Source of the DNA: Spirochaetales bacterium
GTDB taxonomy: Bacteria; Spirochaetota; Spirochaetia; DAHUYW01
Direction of reading: 5' to 3'
Assembly: GCA_027314665.1 (NCBI GenBank)
Contig: DAHVAK010000150.1
Span: forward strand, 1-33,984
DNA: 33,984 nucleotides
Under the pieces are notes generated by a model. The model was not told the DNA's origin and searched no databases. It saw only the letters and a list, made by a program, of their open reading frames with translations. The translations under genes were made by a program, and so were the position numbers. Below are positions 1 to 7,696 of the stretch, in pieces. Numbering within the stretch: position 1 is the first letter of the stretch; each line of letters opens with the position of its first letter.

Positions 1-26
1 CGCGCCGATTCTTATGGCCGCGCTAC

Positions 27-908
27 TCACGCGCCGTGGCTCCTCGAGGAAAGCGCGCCGCGCTCCGCAGCCGAGATGTAGCTCATGAGCTTGTACACGA
101 GCTTTGCCGCGAGAAAGTCCGCGGCATGATCCGCCCCCGGGCACAGCTCCACAACGTCGAATCCGACGATCCTCCTGCGCTCCGCCACGAGGCGGAGCAG
201 GCGGAGGCTCTCATACCAGGAAAGTCCTCCCGGCTCGGGCGTTCCGGTCGAGGGCATGATCGAGGGATCGAGCCCGTCCAGATCGAAGGTGATGTAGACC
301 TCCGGGGAGAGAAGCTCCACCGCGCGCTGCTCCCAACCCGTGCGCCCGGTGATCTCCTCTGCGAGGAACACCCGCGTGCGCTGGAAGCAAGCCTTTTCGC
401 TTGCGTCCATGCTGCGAATCCCGACCTGCACGATGGGGCAGAGCTCCGAGACGCGCGCCATCACGCAGGCATGGTTCAGGGGCGATCCCTCGTATTCGTC
501 GCGGAGATCGGTGTGGGCGTCGATCTGGAGCACAGAAAGGCCGGAAAAGGCGGCGCGGGCCGCACGCACGGCGCCAATCGTCACGGAATGCTCCCCCCCG
601 AGGAGCGCCGGAACCGCTCCGCGGGAGAGGAAGCCCCCGACTGCCCGCTCGACCGATTCTACCATCCGCTCCGGGGTGGTCAGGTCGAGCTCCTCTCGGG
701 CAGTGTAGATCCCGCGACGATAGACCTCGCTGTCGGTCTCGATGTCGTAGAGCTCGAGGTGGGCGGAAGCCGCGATGATCGCCTCCGGCCCCCGGTCGGC
801 CCCCTTCTTCCAGGTGCTTGTTCCGTCGTAGGGGGCGGAGATGACCGCGAAGCGCGAGCCCTCTTGAGCGCGGTAAGCTTGCTCGAGATCGAGGAAGACC
901 TGACTCAT
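27..908 (-). CDS. speB: Agmatinase (ureohydrolase family)
   Basis: Predicted to hydrolyse agmatine to putrescine and urea in the cytoplasm. The 293-residue protein has the full ureohydrolase metal site: GGEHSVT (His107), DAHTDLRD (Asp130, His132, Asp134) and FDLDGLDPS (Asp209, Asp211, Asp214), which bind the two Mn ions in this family. The NHACVMAR and TGTPEPGG segments also match agmatinases rather than arginases. It starts two bases after the stop of the upstream pyruvoyl arginine decarboxylase, so the two are almost certainly translated from one mRNA and catalyse consecutive steps from arginine to putrescine. Other ureohydrolases such as guanidinobutyrase share these motifs, but the decarboxylase partner makes agmatinase the best call. 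The 3' end lies close to the left edge of the window and is complete. Confidence 0.93.
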   Translation of the reverse strand: MSQVFLDLEQAYRAQEGSRFAVISAPYDGTSTWKKGADRGPEAIIAASAHLELYDIETDSEVYRRGIYTAREELDLTTPERMVESVERAVGGFLSRGAVPALLGGEHSVTIGAVRAARAAFSGLSVLQIDAHTDLRDEYEGSPLNHACVMARVSELCPIVQVGIRSMDASEKACFQRTRVFLAEEITGRTGWEQRAVELLSPEVYITFDLDGLDPSIMPSTGTPEPGGLSWYESLRLLRLVAERRRIVGFDVVELCPGADHAADFLAAKLVYKLMSYISAAERGALSSRSHGA

Positions 909-910
909 CG

Positions 911-1540
911 TCAGACGAAGGCTCTCTGTCCTGCGAGGTGAACGAGAGGAACGTAGTGATTCAAGAAGCAGAGCGAGACGATTGCGGTTCCAAAGCGCTT
1001 CTGGGGAACAAAGCTTTCGATCTGGAGCTCGGTGCCGCCGAGTCGGAAGTCTTCCGAGTAGCCGTTAGCGTACAGCTCGTGTAAGCTTTCGCGGAGCTGC
1101 TTTTCGGCTCTCTCTTTGGGGAGCGCGCCGTTGTATTCGCAAACAAGCCCGCCATGCTTCTCGCCGCTCTTGGCGTGAAGCCAACCCCAAATGATCCCCG
1201 CCGTCGCCCGTTTTCCCCCACGCGAGGTACTCACGGCCATGATTGTCTCAAGAACCGAGCCGTGGATCAGCTCACTCGGTCTTTGGACCTCGTTCGCACA
1301 GGCCGGAAGGATGGAGGAATAGGTGATGATGTTGCACATTTCGATGCCGGCGTTTCGAAGCGCGAGATGGTACGAGCCTGCATGAATCGTGATGTCACTC
1401 TCACCCCTGCCTGTGGTAACAAAGTAATCCTTTGGAATGCGCGTGCCGATTGTGGCAATGCTGCACGGCTCCAAAAGATTGAACCCCTGGACGGAGAACG
1501 CTCTGGACACGATCTCCGCTGCGACAGAAGTCCTCTCCAA
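911..1540 (-). CDS. pdaD: Pyruvoyl-dependent arginine decarboxylase (PvlArgDC/AaxB type)
   Basis: Decarboxylates arginine to agmatine using a self-made pyruvoyl cofactor. The proenzyme (209 aa) should cut itself between Ser75 and Ser76 in the YSSILP motif, giving a small beta and a larger alpha chain; Ser76 becomes the pyruvoyl group. Downstream segments HGSVLETIMA, CEYNG and FGTAIVSLCFLNH resemble the chlamydial AaxB branch more than the archaeal PdaD branch (judged from memory). The frame opens after a TAA near 1578 and has no ATG or GTG before homology begins, so TTG at 1538-1540 is the likely start, with a purine-rich GGAGAAGAAAAGAGA stretch before it. The agmatinase gene follows after two bases, supporting a two-step putrescine or acid-resistance pathway. 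Confidence 0.9.
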   Translation of the reverse strand: MERTSVAAEIVSRAFSVQGFNLLEPCSIATIGTRIPKDYFVTTGRGESDITIHAGSYHLALRNAGIEMCNIITYSSILPACANEVQRPSELIHGSVLETIMAVSTSRGGKRATAGIIWGWLHAKSGEKHGGLVCEYNGALPKERAEKQLRESLHELYANGYSEDFRLGGTELQIESFVPQKRFGTAIVSLCFLNHYVPLVHLAGQRAFV

Positions 1541-1585
1541 TCTCTTTTCTTCTCCATCTGCTCCATAGGGAAATTCTTAGAAAAA

Positions 1586-1614
1586 ACCTACCTTACTTCT
1601 CCGGTTCTTGTCAA
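1586..1614 (-). promoter_or_regulatory. Possible promoter of pdaD-speB
   Basis: A perfect -35 box TTGACA reads on the minus strand at 1614-1609. Seventeen bases further is only a weak -10 (GTAGGT/TAGGTT). It lies in the 124-base gap between the dehydrogenase gene and pdaD, so it could give the arginine module its own transcript. The poor -10 keeps confidence low. Confidence 0.3.
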
Positions 1615-1664
1615 TCAAAAACGAGGACTTTCTCCGCCGCGCGCGCCGCTTCGACCCGATGGCT

Positions 1665-2684
1665 CTACCTGGTCACGGGCTTGCTCTGCATTTTCGGAGC
1701 GGTCTCGCGATTCGCCCGCTGGAGGCGAACCGGAGAGAGCCCCTTGCAGATGAGGGCGAGATCGTCGATGACCATCTCGCCCATGAGCTGGTAGCTCTCG
1801 GCAAGTCCGCCGGCGCGGTGCGCGGAAAGAAGGACATTGTCAAGGGTGCGAATGGAATGGTTGCGCGCGAAGGGTTCCTCGGGAAAGACGTCGATCGCCG
1901 CGCGAAACCTGCCGGTCTTCAGGTGCGCCGTCAGGGCGTCGAAGTCGACCACCGAGGCCCGGCTCAAGAGCACGAAGATCGAATCCTTCTTGATCAGATT
2001 GAGCTCCTCGCGCCCGAGCATCGCCCGGTTGTCGGTGGTTGCACCGGCGAGCACATAGATCACCGTGCAGCTTGCGAGAAGCTCTCGCAAAGGAAGCGGC
2101 GAGAGACCCTGCTCGACGAGGTAGCCGTCGGGGAGCCAGGGATCGTAGGCGTACAGCTCGCAGCCGAAGGGCCGAAGCAGCGGGGCGAGGGCTCGCCCGA
2201 GGCTCCCATAGCCGATGAGACCCACCCGTTTTCTGCGGAGCAGGAAGCTCTCCTCGTTGGAGATTCTCCCGTAGACCTCCTTTCCCTCGCGGAAGCGGCG
2301 ATCTGCCTGAGGGATGCCCCGCGCCATCGCGAGGGCGAATCCGACGGCCATCTCGGCGACGGCATAGGAATAGGCTACCCCCGCATTCAAGACGTAGATC
2401 CCGCGCTCGAGACACCCGGCGTAGTCGATGTTCGGCTGAAAGTTGCCTTCAACGTTGATGATGGCGCGCAGCTTCGGCGCCCGGTTCAAGCGCTCGCGCA
2501 GAAGGGTCGTTTGGCCTACGATGGCGATCGCGTCCGGGAGCAGGCGGTCGACCTCGGCGTCGGGCATGCGCTCGCCGTCGTGGCTCACCACCTTGCCGAG
2601 GGAGCGCAATCTGCGCAGCTCGGCCTTGGAAAAGAGAAGGTCGACGGTCCGGGGATGCGGATCAAGGATGATTGTGCTCTTCAT
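1665..2684 (-). CDS. D-isomer-specific 2-hydroxyacid dehydrogenase family protein
   Basis: NAD(P)-dependent oxidoreductase of the D-2-hydroxyacid dehydrogenase family; substrate unknown. The 339-residue protein has a variable N-terminal catalytic half and a Rossmann domain with GYGSLGRAL (about 158-166). The catalytic triad is visible as Arg242 (LSRASVVD), Glu269 (DVFPEEPF) and His289 (SAHRAGG). The usual NxARG context of the arginine is changed to LSRAS, so it is a divergent member. The ATG at 2684 is chosen because ACAGGGGGAG sits six bases upstream; a longer frame to 2720 lacks such a site. It follows the globin gene by 58 bases on the same strand, so co-transcription from the globin promoter is plausible. 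A phosphoglycerate or hydroxypyruvate reductase-like role cannot be distinguished from sequence alone. Confidence 0.85.
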   Translation of the reverse strand: MKSTIILDPHPRTVDLLFSKAELRRLRSLGKVVSHDGERMPDAEVDRLLPDAIAIVGQTTLLRERLNRAPKLRAIINVEGNFQPNIDYAGCLERGIYVLNAGVAYSYAVAEMAVGFALAMARGIPQADRRFREGKEVYGRISNEESFLLRRKRVGLIGYGSLGRALAPLLRPFGCELYAYDPWLPDGYLVEQGLSPLPLRELLASCTVIYVLAGATTDNRAMLGREELNLIKKDSIFVLLSRASVVDFDALTAHLKTGRFRAAIDVFPEEPFARNHSIRTLDNVLLSAHRAGGLAESYQLMGEMVIDDLALICKGLSPVRLQRANRETAPKMQSKPVTR

Positions 2685-2742
2685 GGAATACTCCCCCTGT
2701 TCGGCGCTGCCGACCGCCACGGCGTGCGCCGCAATCGCCCCT

Positions 2743-3168
2743 TCACTCGGCGTTCATCATCCAGAGCGAAAACTCGGCGAGGAACTGCTTGAAATCGGGT
2801 AGGTGCTCGCCGGGGAACCGATAGCGCTCCTCCGCCCGCTCGAGGATCCGGTAGAAGCTGTCGAGCCAAAGGTCGCGCGCCGCGCGGTCGATGCGAAAGG
2901 CGAGATGGCGCTGTCGCAGCATTGGGCTTCCGTAGCGCTCATGGTAGAGCGGAGGGCCGCCGAGCAGCCCAACGAAAAAGGCCGCAGACTTCTCCGAGGA
3001 GGCGATCATGTCCTCGGGGAAAAGGGGGCGCAGGGGCGACTTTTCGAGCTCGAGGTAGAAATCACGCAGCATGGCGAAGATGTTCGCCTCTCCCATCGCA
3101 GCGTAGATCTCCTTGCTCGGCTGGACCCTTCCGGGACCACCGGGCGGGACGAAAATCGGTCGTGCCAT
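2743..3168 (-). CDS. glbO: Group II truncated haemoglobin (GlbO-like)
   Basis: A 141-residue haem protein of the truncated haemoglobin group II family, which binds O2, NO or peroxides in the cytoplasm. Visible hallmarks are RPLFPEDM, FFVGLLGGPPLYHERYG, the proximal haem ligand His88 in RQRHLAFRI, and Trp101 in ARDLWLDSF, the G8 tryptophan typical of group II. An N-terminal extension of about 15 residues precedes the globin fold. The ATG at 3168 is preceded by GGAGG with a four-base gap (3173-3177), and a longer upstream frame has no comparable site. It is the first gene of a minus-strand run that continues into a 2-hydroxyacid dehydrogenase. The role is most likely oxygen or nitrosative stress handling, but the ligand cannot be told from sequence. 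Confidence 0.9.
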   Translation of the reverse strand: MARPIFVPPGGPGRVQPSKEIYAAMGEANIFAMLRDFYLELEKSPLRPLFPEDMIASSEKSAAFFVGLLGGPPLYHERYGSPMLRQRHLAFRIDRAARDLWLDSFYRILERAEERYRFPGEHLPDFKQFLAEFSLWMMNAE

Positions 3169-3185
3169 CGCGCCTCCGGGCGAGC

Positions 3186-3214
3186 ATTGTAGCAAAATCA
3201 TACACGAACAGGAA
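3186..3214 (-). promoter_or_regulatory. Promoter of the globin gene
   Basis: On the minus strand, TTCCTG (3214-3209), a 17-base spacer and TACAAT (3191-3186) form a sigma70-like promoter. Predicted transcription starts near 3179, leaving a short leader that contains the GGAGG ribosome site of the globin gene. Confidence 0.55.
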
Positions 3215-3330
3215 GCGGCGTTTACGAGGAGACCGCACCCGAGAGGCTCCTGGGCGCACACGGGGGCGCTGCGCCCGCGCAGCCCGCGCCCGCCGTGGCG
3301 CCCTCGCCGGCCCGAAAAGCACGGGCGCTT

Positions 3331-3359
3331 TTGTATTGCCGGAGCAAGCGTAGTACATT
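3331..3359 (+). promoter_or_regulatory. Promoter of the DedA gene
   Basis: TTGTAT (3331-3336), a 17-base spacer and TACATT (3354-3359) precede the DedA gene, with predicted start near 3366 and an A/G-rich ribosome site before ATG 3385. Confidence 0.45.
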
Positions 3360-3384
3360 CTCTTGCGGCAGCAAAAGGGGGACC

Positions 3385-4035
3385 ATGCACCACCTGGTCG
3401 GAATGTTCGAGCCCTACCTCCACGAATACGGCTATCTGGCGGTCTTTGCCGCCCTCTTCCTCGAGGACTTCGGAGTTCCGGTGCCGGGGGAGACCCTGCT
3501 CATCGCCGGATCGCTCCTTGCAACCAAGGGGCAGCTCAATATCTTCATTTTACTGCCGGTCGCGTGGCTTGCAGCGGTCCTCGGCGACAACGTCGGCTAC
3601 GCGATCGGGCGCTACGGCGGTCGCGCCCTGATTCTCCGTTTCGGGCGCTACCTGCTCCTCACCCCCAACCGGCTCGACTACGCCGAGGGCTTCTTCAACC
3701 GCAGGGGAGCGATCATCGTGGTCGTCGCGCGCTTCGTCGAGGTCCTCCGTCAGCTCAACGGAATCGTCGCCGGGACTACGCGCATGGCCTGGGGACGATT
3801 CGTTCTCTACAACGCCGTCGGCGCCGCGCTGTGGGTCGGCTTCTGGAGTACCCTCTTTTTCCAACTCGGGAAACAGGGTGAGCGCTTCGGCCTTCTGTAC
3901 AAGAGGTTCGAGCCGCTCGTTCTTGCCGTCCTTGCGCTCCTCGCGGCGGGCATCGTCGTCGCTCATGTTCTGCGCAAGAGAGGCAAGTCGCGCGCTTCCC
4001 GCGAAGAGACGGATCAGGGCCCAGGAGCCGACTGA
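3385..4035 (+). CDS. DedA family membrane protein (VTT/SNARE-associated domain)
   Basis: A 216-residue inner-membrane protein of the DedA family, whose members act as lipid flippases or scramblases (undecaprenyl phosphate recycling for UptA-type proteins) and support membrane potential. Evidence: FLEDFGVPVPGE near residue 25, the VVARFVEVLRQLNGIVAG re-entrant motif with conserved acidic and basic residues, hydrophobic spans around residues 15-75 and 135-165, and a final helix (about 175-198) followed by a basic tail. ATG at 3385 is chosen because AAGGGGGA lies just upstream; longer frames overlap the promoter. The last 22 bases overlap convergently with the 3' end of the alanyl-tRNA editing gene. 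The transported lipid cannot be assigned from sequence. Confidence 0.88.
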   Translation: MHHLVGMFEPYLHEYGYLAVFAALFLEDFGVPVPGETLLIAGSLLATKGQLNIFILLPVAWLAAVLGDNVGYAIGRYGGRALILRFGRYLLLTPNRLDYAEGFFNRRGAIIVVVARFVEVLRQLNGIVAGTTRMAWGRFVLYNAVGAALWVGFWSTLFFQLGKQGERFGLLYKRFEPLVLAVLALLAAGIVVAHVLRKRGKSRASREETDQGPGAD

Positions 4036-5357
4036 AGGGCGTCGCGAAGCCCGGCAAGGAAGGCGCTTGCCCCCTCGCGCCGGACCCCGCTTCCGCGCCA
4101 CCGCCCCTGCCTGCCGCCGCCGCGCCCCTCCACGAGGGGAAGAAGCGGCTCCACAAGCTTGGCAATCTCCACTCGGCACTCCGACCCGGTGGCGATGGAC
4201 AGGTCGAGCCGCTCCCCCGTATCGTTCACCAGGCAGACCAATCGCCGCGGCGCCGCGGCGAGTAGCTCCGAAAGCTCCCGGATGAAGGTCTCGCTCTCCC
4301 CTGAGAAAAGCTGCGCGACGCGCTCGAGCTCGGAGCCGTCCGCGGCGCGCAGGCGCTCGACCGGAAGGGTGGCGGCGGTGAGCTCGGCGAGGCGCTGCTC
4401 GAGCCGGGCGGCGAGGCTCCGCGAGGCCTTCAGGGTGCCGAGAAGCTCGCGCACCCGCTCGAGGCTCTCCGACGCCCTTCCGCCGAGCTCGCGCGCGAGG
4501 GCAGCGGTGAGCTCGCTTGCCTCTTGATAGTCGCGATAGGCGCGCCGCCCGATCTTCCACTGGACGCGCACGCGGCGTCGGATCGTCTCGCTGCCGACCG
4601 CGCGAACGAGCCCCGCTTCGCCGGTTCTTGCGAGATGGGTGCCCCCGCAGGCGCACAGGTCGAAGCCTTCGATCTCCACAAGGCGCACGATCGGAAGATC
4701 GGGCGGCGTCTTTCGAAGTCGATAGCGTCGGGGGGGCGCGTCTTCCTCCGAGAAAGCCCCGCTTCCCCCGCCGTGCGCTTCGCCCCCACCCCCTCGCCAC
4801 CTGCCGCCCGCGGTCTCATCGCCTCGGCCTCCGCCCGCAAGGGCATCGTCGATCTCCTCCCGCGGGACGAACAGGGCGCGCACTGGACGATTTTCGCCGA
4901 TGATCGCGTTGACGCGCTCCTCCACTGCGGCCAAGTCGGCCTCCGCGAGGACCGCGGCGTCGAGCTCGACCGCGGTGTAGCTCTCGCCAAGATGAACCGA
5001 AACCGTCTCCACTCCCAGCAGCTCCAGGAAGGCGGCGGAGACGAGGTGCTGTCCGGTATGCTGCTGCATGTAGTCGAAGCGCCGCTCCCAGTCCAGCTTC
5101 CCGGTAAGCGTCGCGCCGGGCGCAGCGGCCAGCCGAGCGGCGACGAGGTGGCGTACCGATCCGTTCGCCTGCTGCACGTCGAGCACCGGGACCCCGTCGA
5201 TCCACCCCCGGTCGCTCGGCTGGCCGCCCCCCTCAGGATAGAAGGCGGTTTTGTCGAGCTCGACCTCCCAGCCCTTCGCGCTCTTTTCACAGGCGACGAG
5301 CCTGGCCTGGAACTCGATCAAGCGGGGATCCTCGCAGTAGAGCTTCCGCGTTTCCAT
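4014..5357 (-). CDS. alaX: Alanyl-tRNA editing protein AlaX (long form with DHHA1 domain)
   Basis: Stand-alone trans-editing enzyme that hydrolyses Ser- or Gly-mischarged tRNA-Ala. The 447-residue product resembles the editing half of AlaRS: an N-terminal beta-barrel with AFYPEGGGQPSD, the zinc motif HTGQH (His100, His104), the second zinc motif CGGTH (Cys237, His241), a helical region and a C-terminal DHHA1 domain ending in a Gly/Arg-rich GRGGGRQGRWRG segment. Residues about 173-210 are an unusual Gly-rich insertion between the two zinc motifs. ATG at 5357 matches the family start; the frame could be read further upstream, but that part is antisense to another gene and is rejected. No Shine-Dalgarno is visible and a -10 box lies seven bases upstream, suggesting a leaderless mRNA. 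Confidence 0.9.
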   Translation of the reverse strand: METRKLYCEDPRLIEFQARLVACEKSAKGWEVELDKTAFYPEGGGQPSDRGWIDGVPVLDVQQANGSVRHLVAARLAAAPGATLTGKLDWERRFDYMQQHTGQHLVSAAFLELLGVETVSVHLGESYTAVELDAAVLAEADLAAVEERVNAIIGENRPVRALFVPREEIDDALAGGGRGDETAGGRWRGGGGEAHGGGSGAFSEEDAPPRRYRLRKTPPDLPIVRLVEIEGFDLCACGGTHLARTGEAGLVRAVGSETIRRRVRVQWKIGRRAYRDYQEASELTAALARELGGRASESLERVRELLGTLKASRSLAARLEQRLAELTAATLPVERLRAADGSELERVAQLFSGESETFIRELSELLAAAPRRLVCLVNDTGERLDLSIATGSECRVEIAKLVEPLLPLVEGRGGGRQGRWRGSGVRREGASAFLAGLRDALQSAPGP

Positions 5358-5364
5358 AGTGGTG

Positions 5365-5394
5365 AATATAGGCAGCTCGCACTCATCTGGGCAA
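5365..5394 (-). promoter_or_regulatory. Promoter of alaX, predicted leaderless
   Basis: Minus-strand TTGCCC (5394-5389), an 18-base spacer and TATATT (5370-5365). Only seven bases (CACCACT) separate the -10 box from the alaX ATG, so transcription would begin at or next to the start codon. The absence of a ribosome binding site fits this. Confidence 0.5.
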
Positions 5395-5458
5395 TCGAGT
5401 GCGATGGGCTTCGCGGGCTGTCGCGTGCGGCGCGCGCGACCGGAGGGCGCGGAGCGCC

Positions 5459-5488
5459 TTGCGTTTACCCGAATCGGCGCGCTACAAT
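5459..5488 (+). promoter_or_regulatory. Promoter of the ferritin-like/VIT1 gene
   Basis: TTGCGT (5459-5464), an 18-base spacer and TACAAT (5483-5488), divergent from the alaX promoter. Predicted start near 5495 leaves a leader containing AGGAGG before ATG 5514. No obvious Fur-like palindrome was seen. Confidence 0.5.
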
Positions 5489-5513
5489 CCGGGCCATCCA
5501 CACAGGAGGCCCC

Positions 5514-6725
5514 ATGGACATTCGCAATCTCAAGGCGCATTGGCAGGACGAGGGTGAGTCGGCCTACATCTACAAGGCGCTCGCGTCGATCGAGAAGGGC
5601 GAGCAGCGGCGGCAGATCTTCGAGCGCCTCGCCGAGGTGGAGCTCCGCCATCAGGCCACCTACCTCGACATGATCCGCGAGGCGGGCGAAAGCGTCGGCG
5701 AGTGGAAGCCGAGCGCGCGCACGCGGCTCCTGGCGTGGCTCGCCCGTCATGGGAACGCCTCGGTGGTACTCGGGCTGCGGGTGGCCGACGAGTCGCGCGA
5801 GGTGCGCCTCTACCTCGGCGAGAGCAAGGCCGAGACGGCGGCGGCGGGGCTCGAGGGGGCCGCGGGGGCCGCGCGCGCCACCGGGCCTTCGGAGGCGACG
5901 GGGGGCCAGCCCGCCGAAAGCCCCACGCTTTCCGCCGAGGCGCGCACGCACGCGGCCGAGCGAGGCAAGATCGTCCGGAGCATCGCCCGCGAGGAGGCCA
6001 ACCACGCCGAGGTCTTAAGCGAGCTCAAAGGCTCGGCGGGCGAGCCGTGGCACCATTCCGGCTCCGGGGGCTTCCTGCGCAACGTCATCTACGGCTTCAA
6101 CGACGGCCTCACCGCGAACTTCGGTCTCGTCATGGGGGTCATCGGGGCGCAGGTCCCCGAGAGCGCGGTAGTCCTCTCCGGCGTCTCGGGCCTTGTCGCG
6201 GACGCCCTCTCGATGGGGGGAAGCGGCTTCCTCGCCGCGAAGAGCGAGCAGGAGGTGTGGCAGCACGAGATCGCGATGGAGCGCGAGGAGATGGAGCTCA
6301 TGCCCGAGGTCGAGACCGAGGAGCTCGCCCTCCTCTACGAGGCGAAAGGCATGCCCGCGGAAGCCGCCCGCAAGGCCGCGAGCCAGGTCATGGCTGACCC
6401 GGAGATCGCGCTCCACGAGAAGGCGCGCGAAGAGCTCGGCATCTCGGGCGAGGTCGCCTCTCCCATGCGCGAGGCCCTCACGACCGGGATCGCGACCGCC
6501 TGCGGCGCCATCATCCCGGTACTCCCCTTCCTCTTCGGCGTCGGGCTTCTCACCAGGTGGATCTCCTTCGCGATCAGCATGCTCGCCCACTTCGTCGTCG
6601 GCGCAGCGCGCAGCGTCTTCACCGGGCGCGGGATCATCCGAAGCGGGATTGACATGTTCATCGTCGGCCTCGGGGTCGCGGTGGTCGGCTTTCTCATCGG
6701 GGCGCTCATCACGGGCCACCTCTAG
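5514..6725 (+). CDS. mbfA: Ferritin-like domain/VIT1 fusion iron transporter (MbfA-like)
   Basis: Predicted inner-membrane iron (or manganese) exporter. Residues 1-170 form a rubrerythrin-like diiron domain with ELRHQ (Glu43, His46) and REEANH (Glu160, Glu161, His164) as iron ligands. Residues 187-403 are a CCC1/VIT1 domain beginning NVIYGFNDGLTANFG, with membrane spans in the 200-235 and 320-400 regions and a cytosolic Glu/Lys-rich stretch (about 245-300) typical of the VIT metal-binding loop. A low-complexity Ala/Gly linker (about 108-135) splits the ferritin-like domain. This architecture is known as MbfA in alphaproteobacteria, where it exports Fe under iron or acid stress. The start is fixed by AGGAGG five bases upstream. 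It stands alone in the + strand between alaX and a broken SDR gene. Confidence 0.88.
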   Translation: MDIRNLKAHWQDEGESAYIYKALASIEKGEQRRQIFERLAEVELRHQATYLDMIREAGESVGEWKPSARTRLLAWLARHGNASVVLGLRVADESREVRLYLGESKAETAAAGLEGAAGAARATGPSEATGGQPAESPTLSAEARTHAAERGKIVRSIAREEANHAEVLSELKGSAGEPWHHSGSGGFLRNVIYGFNDGLTANFGLVMGVIGAQVPESAVVLSGVSGLVADALSMGGSGFLAAKSEQEVWQHEIAMEREEMELMPEVETEELALLYEAKGMPAEAARKAASQVMADPEIALHEKAREELGISGEVASPMREALTTGIATACGAIIPVLPFLFGVGLLTRWISFAISMLAHFVVGAARSVFTGRGIIRSGIDMFIVGLGVAVVGFLIGALITGHL

Positions 6726-6970
6726 GCGACGCGGCGCTCGCCTGGCCCGTCGCGCTTCGCTCCACCGTTTCCCAGCCTGAGGGTGACCGTCTCGCCCCCC
6801 TTTCTGCCGCTCGCCTGGGGCCCATCCTTCAACACGAACTATGCGGATTTCGACCGTTCCTGGATCCAGTCCCGCAGACGATCGAGCCGCATGGGCAGCG
6901 GAAAAAAGATCCATAGGTGTGGCCGCCGCACGGCGTGCGGCAAAAGTCGACGCCGGCGGCGGCCACTGCG

Positions 6971-7696
6971 TCAGTTTGCGAGCCGCGCACCGCCGTCACA
7001 AATCAGAAGATGACCCGACAGGAAGGTGTTGCCGACGAGGAAGGCGATCGCGTCCGCGATGTCCTCCGCTCGCCCGACCCTCCCGACCGGGGTCTGCGCG
7101 GCGAATCCGGCGAAGGCCGCCGTCCTCTGCTCCACGCTCAGAAAGTCCCACCAGAGGGTGTCGACGACCCCTGGAGAAACCCCGTTCCCCCTCGTCGGCG
7201 CAAGCTCCCTGGCGAGGATAGGCACGATCGCTGCGATGGCCGCATTCGCGGCGCCGATTCCAGCCGTGCCGGGCATGGCGGCCTGCCCGGAGACCGCGGA
7301 AACGAAGGTGATGCTCCCCCCGCTGCCAAGGTGCGGCAACGCGGCCTTGGCGCAGGCGATGTGCGGGAAAACCTTCTCCTCGAAGCCGAGCCGCACCTCT
7401 TCATGCTGATGGTTGCAAGTGCGCCGGCCCCCCTGCGGCTCCCGAAGGCGAGGACGAGGTGGTTGAACGTTCCGACCCCGGCGAAAAACGCCCCTACCTC
7501 CTGCGGGTTCGCGGCGTCCACGGCGGACGCCTTCGCCCTGCCCTCGAGCGACCTACGGGCCTCTTCGAGCCTCTTCGAGCCTCTTCCGATCCCTTCCCGC
7601 TATCGTCACCGTCACCCCCCGGCCCAAAAGCTCGCGAGCGGCGGCAAGTCCAATTCCCGACGAGCCGCCGAGGATGACTGCATGTTCTGAAGCCAT
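6971..7696 (-). pseudogene. SDR family oxidoreductase, broken by two frameshifts
   Basis: A short-chain dehydrogenase of about 238 residues if repaired. It opens at ATG 7696, preceded by AAGGAGG, with the nucleotide motif GGSSGIG. A 10-bp unit (CTCTTCGAGC on the + strand) is tandemly duplicated at 7561-7580, shifting the frame to a TAG at 7553-7555. Removing one copy restores a continuous frame through HLVLAFGSRRGAG. A second shift lies near 7401, where one G appears lost before the segment VRLGFEEKVFPHIACAK. The last part is intact: VSPGVVDTLWW and the usual DGGARL tail. The catalytic Tyr is not evident: the expected YxxxK region reads GQAAMPGTAGIGAANAA, as in atypical SDRs. The gene faces a truncated MmyB regulator, a common SDR-regulator pairing. 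The 245 bases beyond its 3' end (6726-6970) show nothing recognisable. Confidence 0.82.
7561..7586. repeat. 10-bp tandem duplication causing a frameshift
   Basis: The unit CTCTTCGAGC occurs twice in tandem (7561-7570, 7571-7580), followed by a partial third CTCTTC. Deleting one unit restores the SDR reading frame, so this is the probable first lesion, consistent with strand slippage. Confidence 0.8.

Noticed and set aside
5358-6005. N-terminal continuation of the alaX frame upstream of 5357
   Set aside because: This part is antisense to the ferritin-like/VIT1 gene and is Arg/Leu-rich without family similarity; AlaX homology begins exactly at METRKLY.
6971-7696. Programmed frameshifting in the SDR gene
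   Set aside because: The first shift is explained by a 10-bp duplication and the second by a lost base, with no slippery heptamer or stem; decay is simpler.
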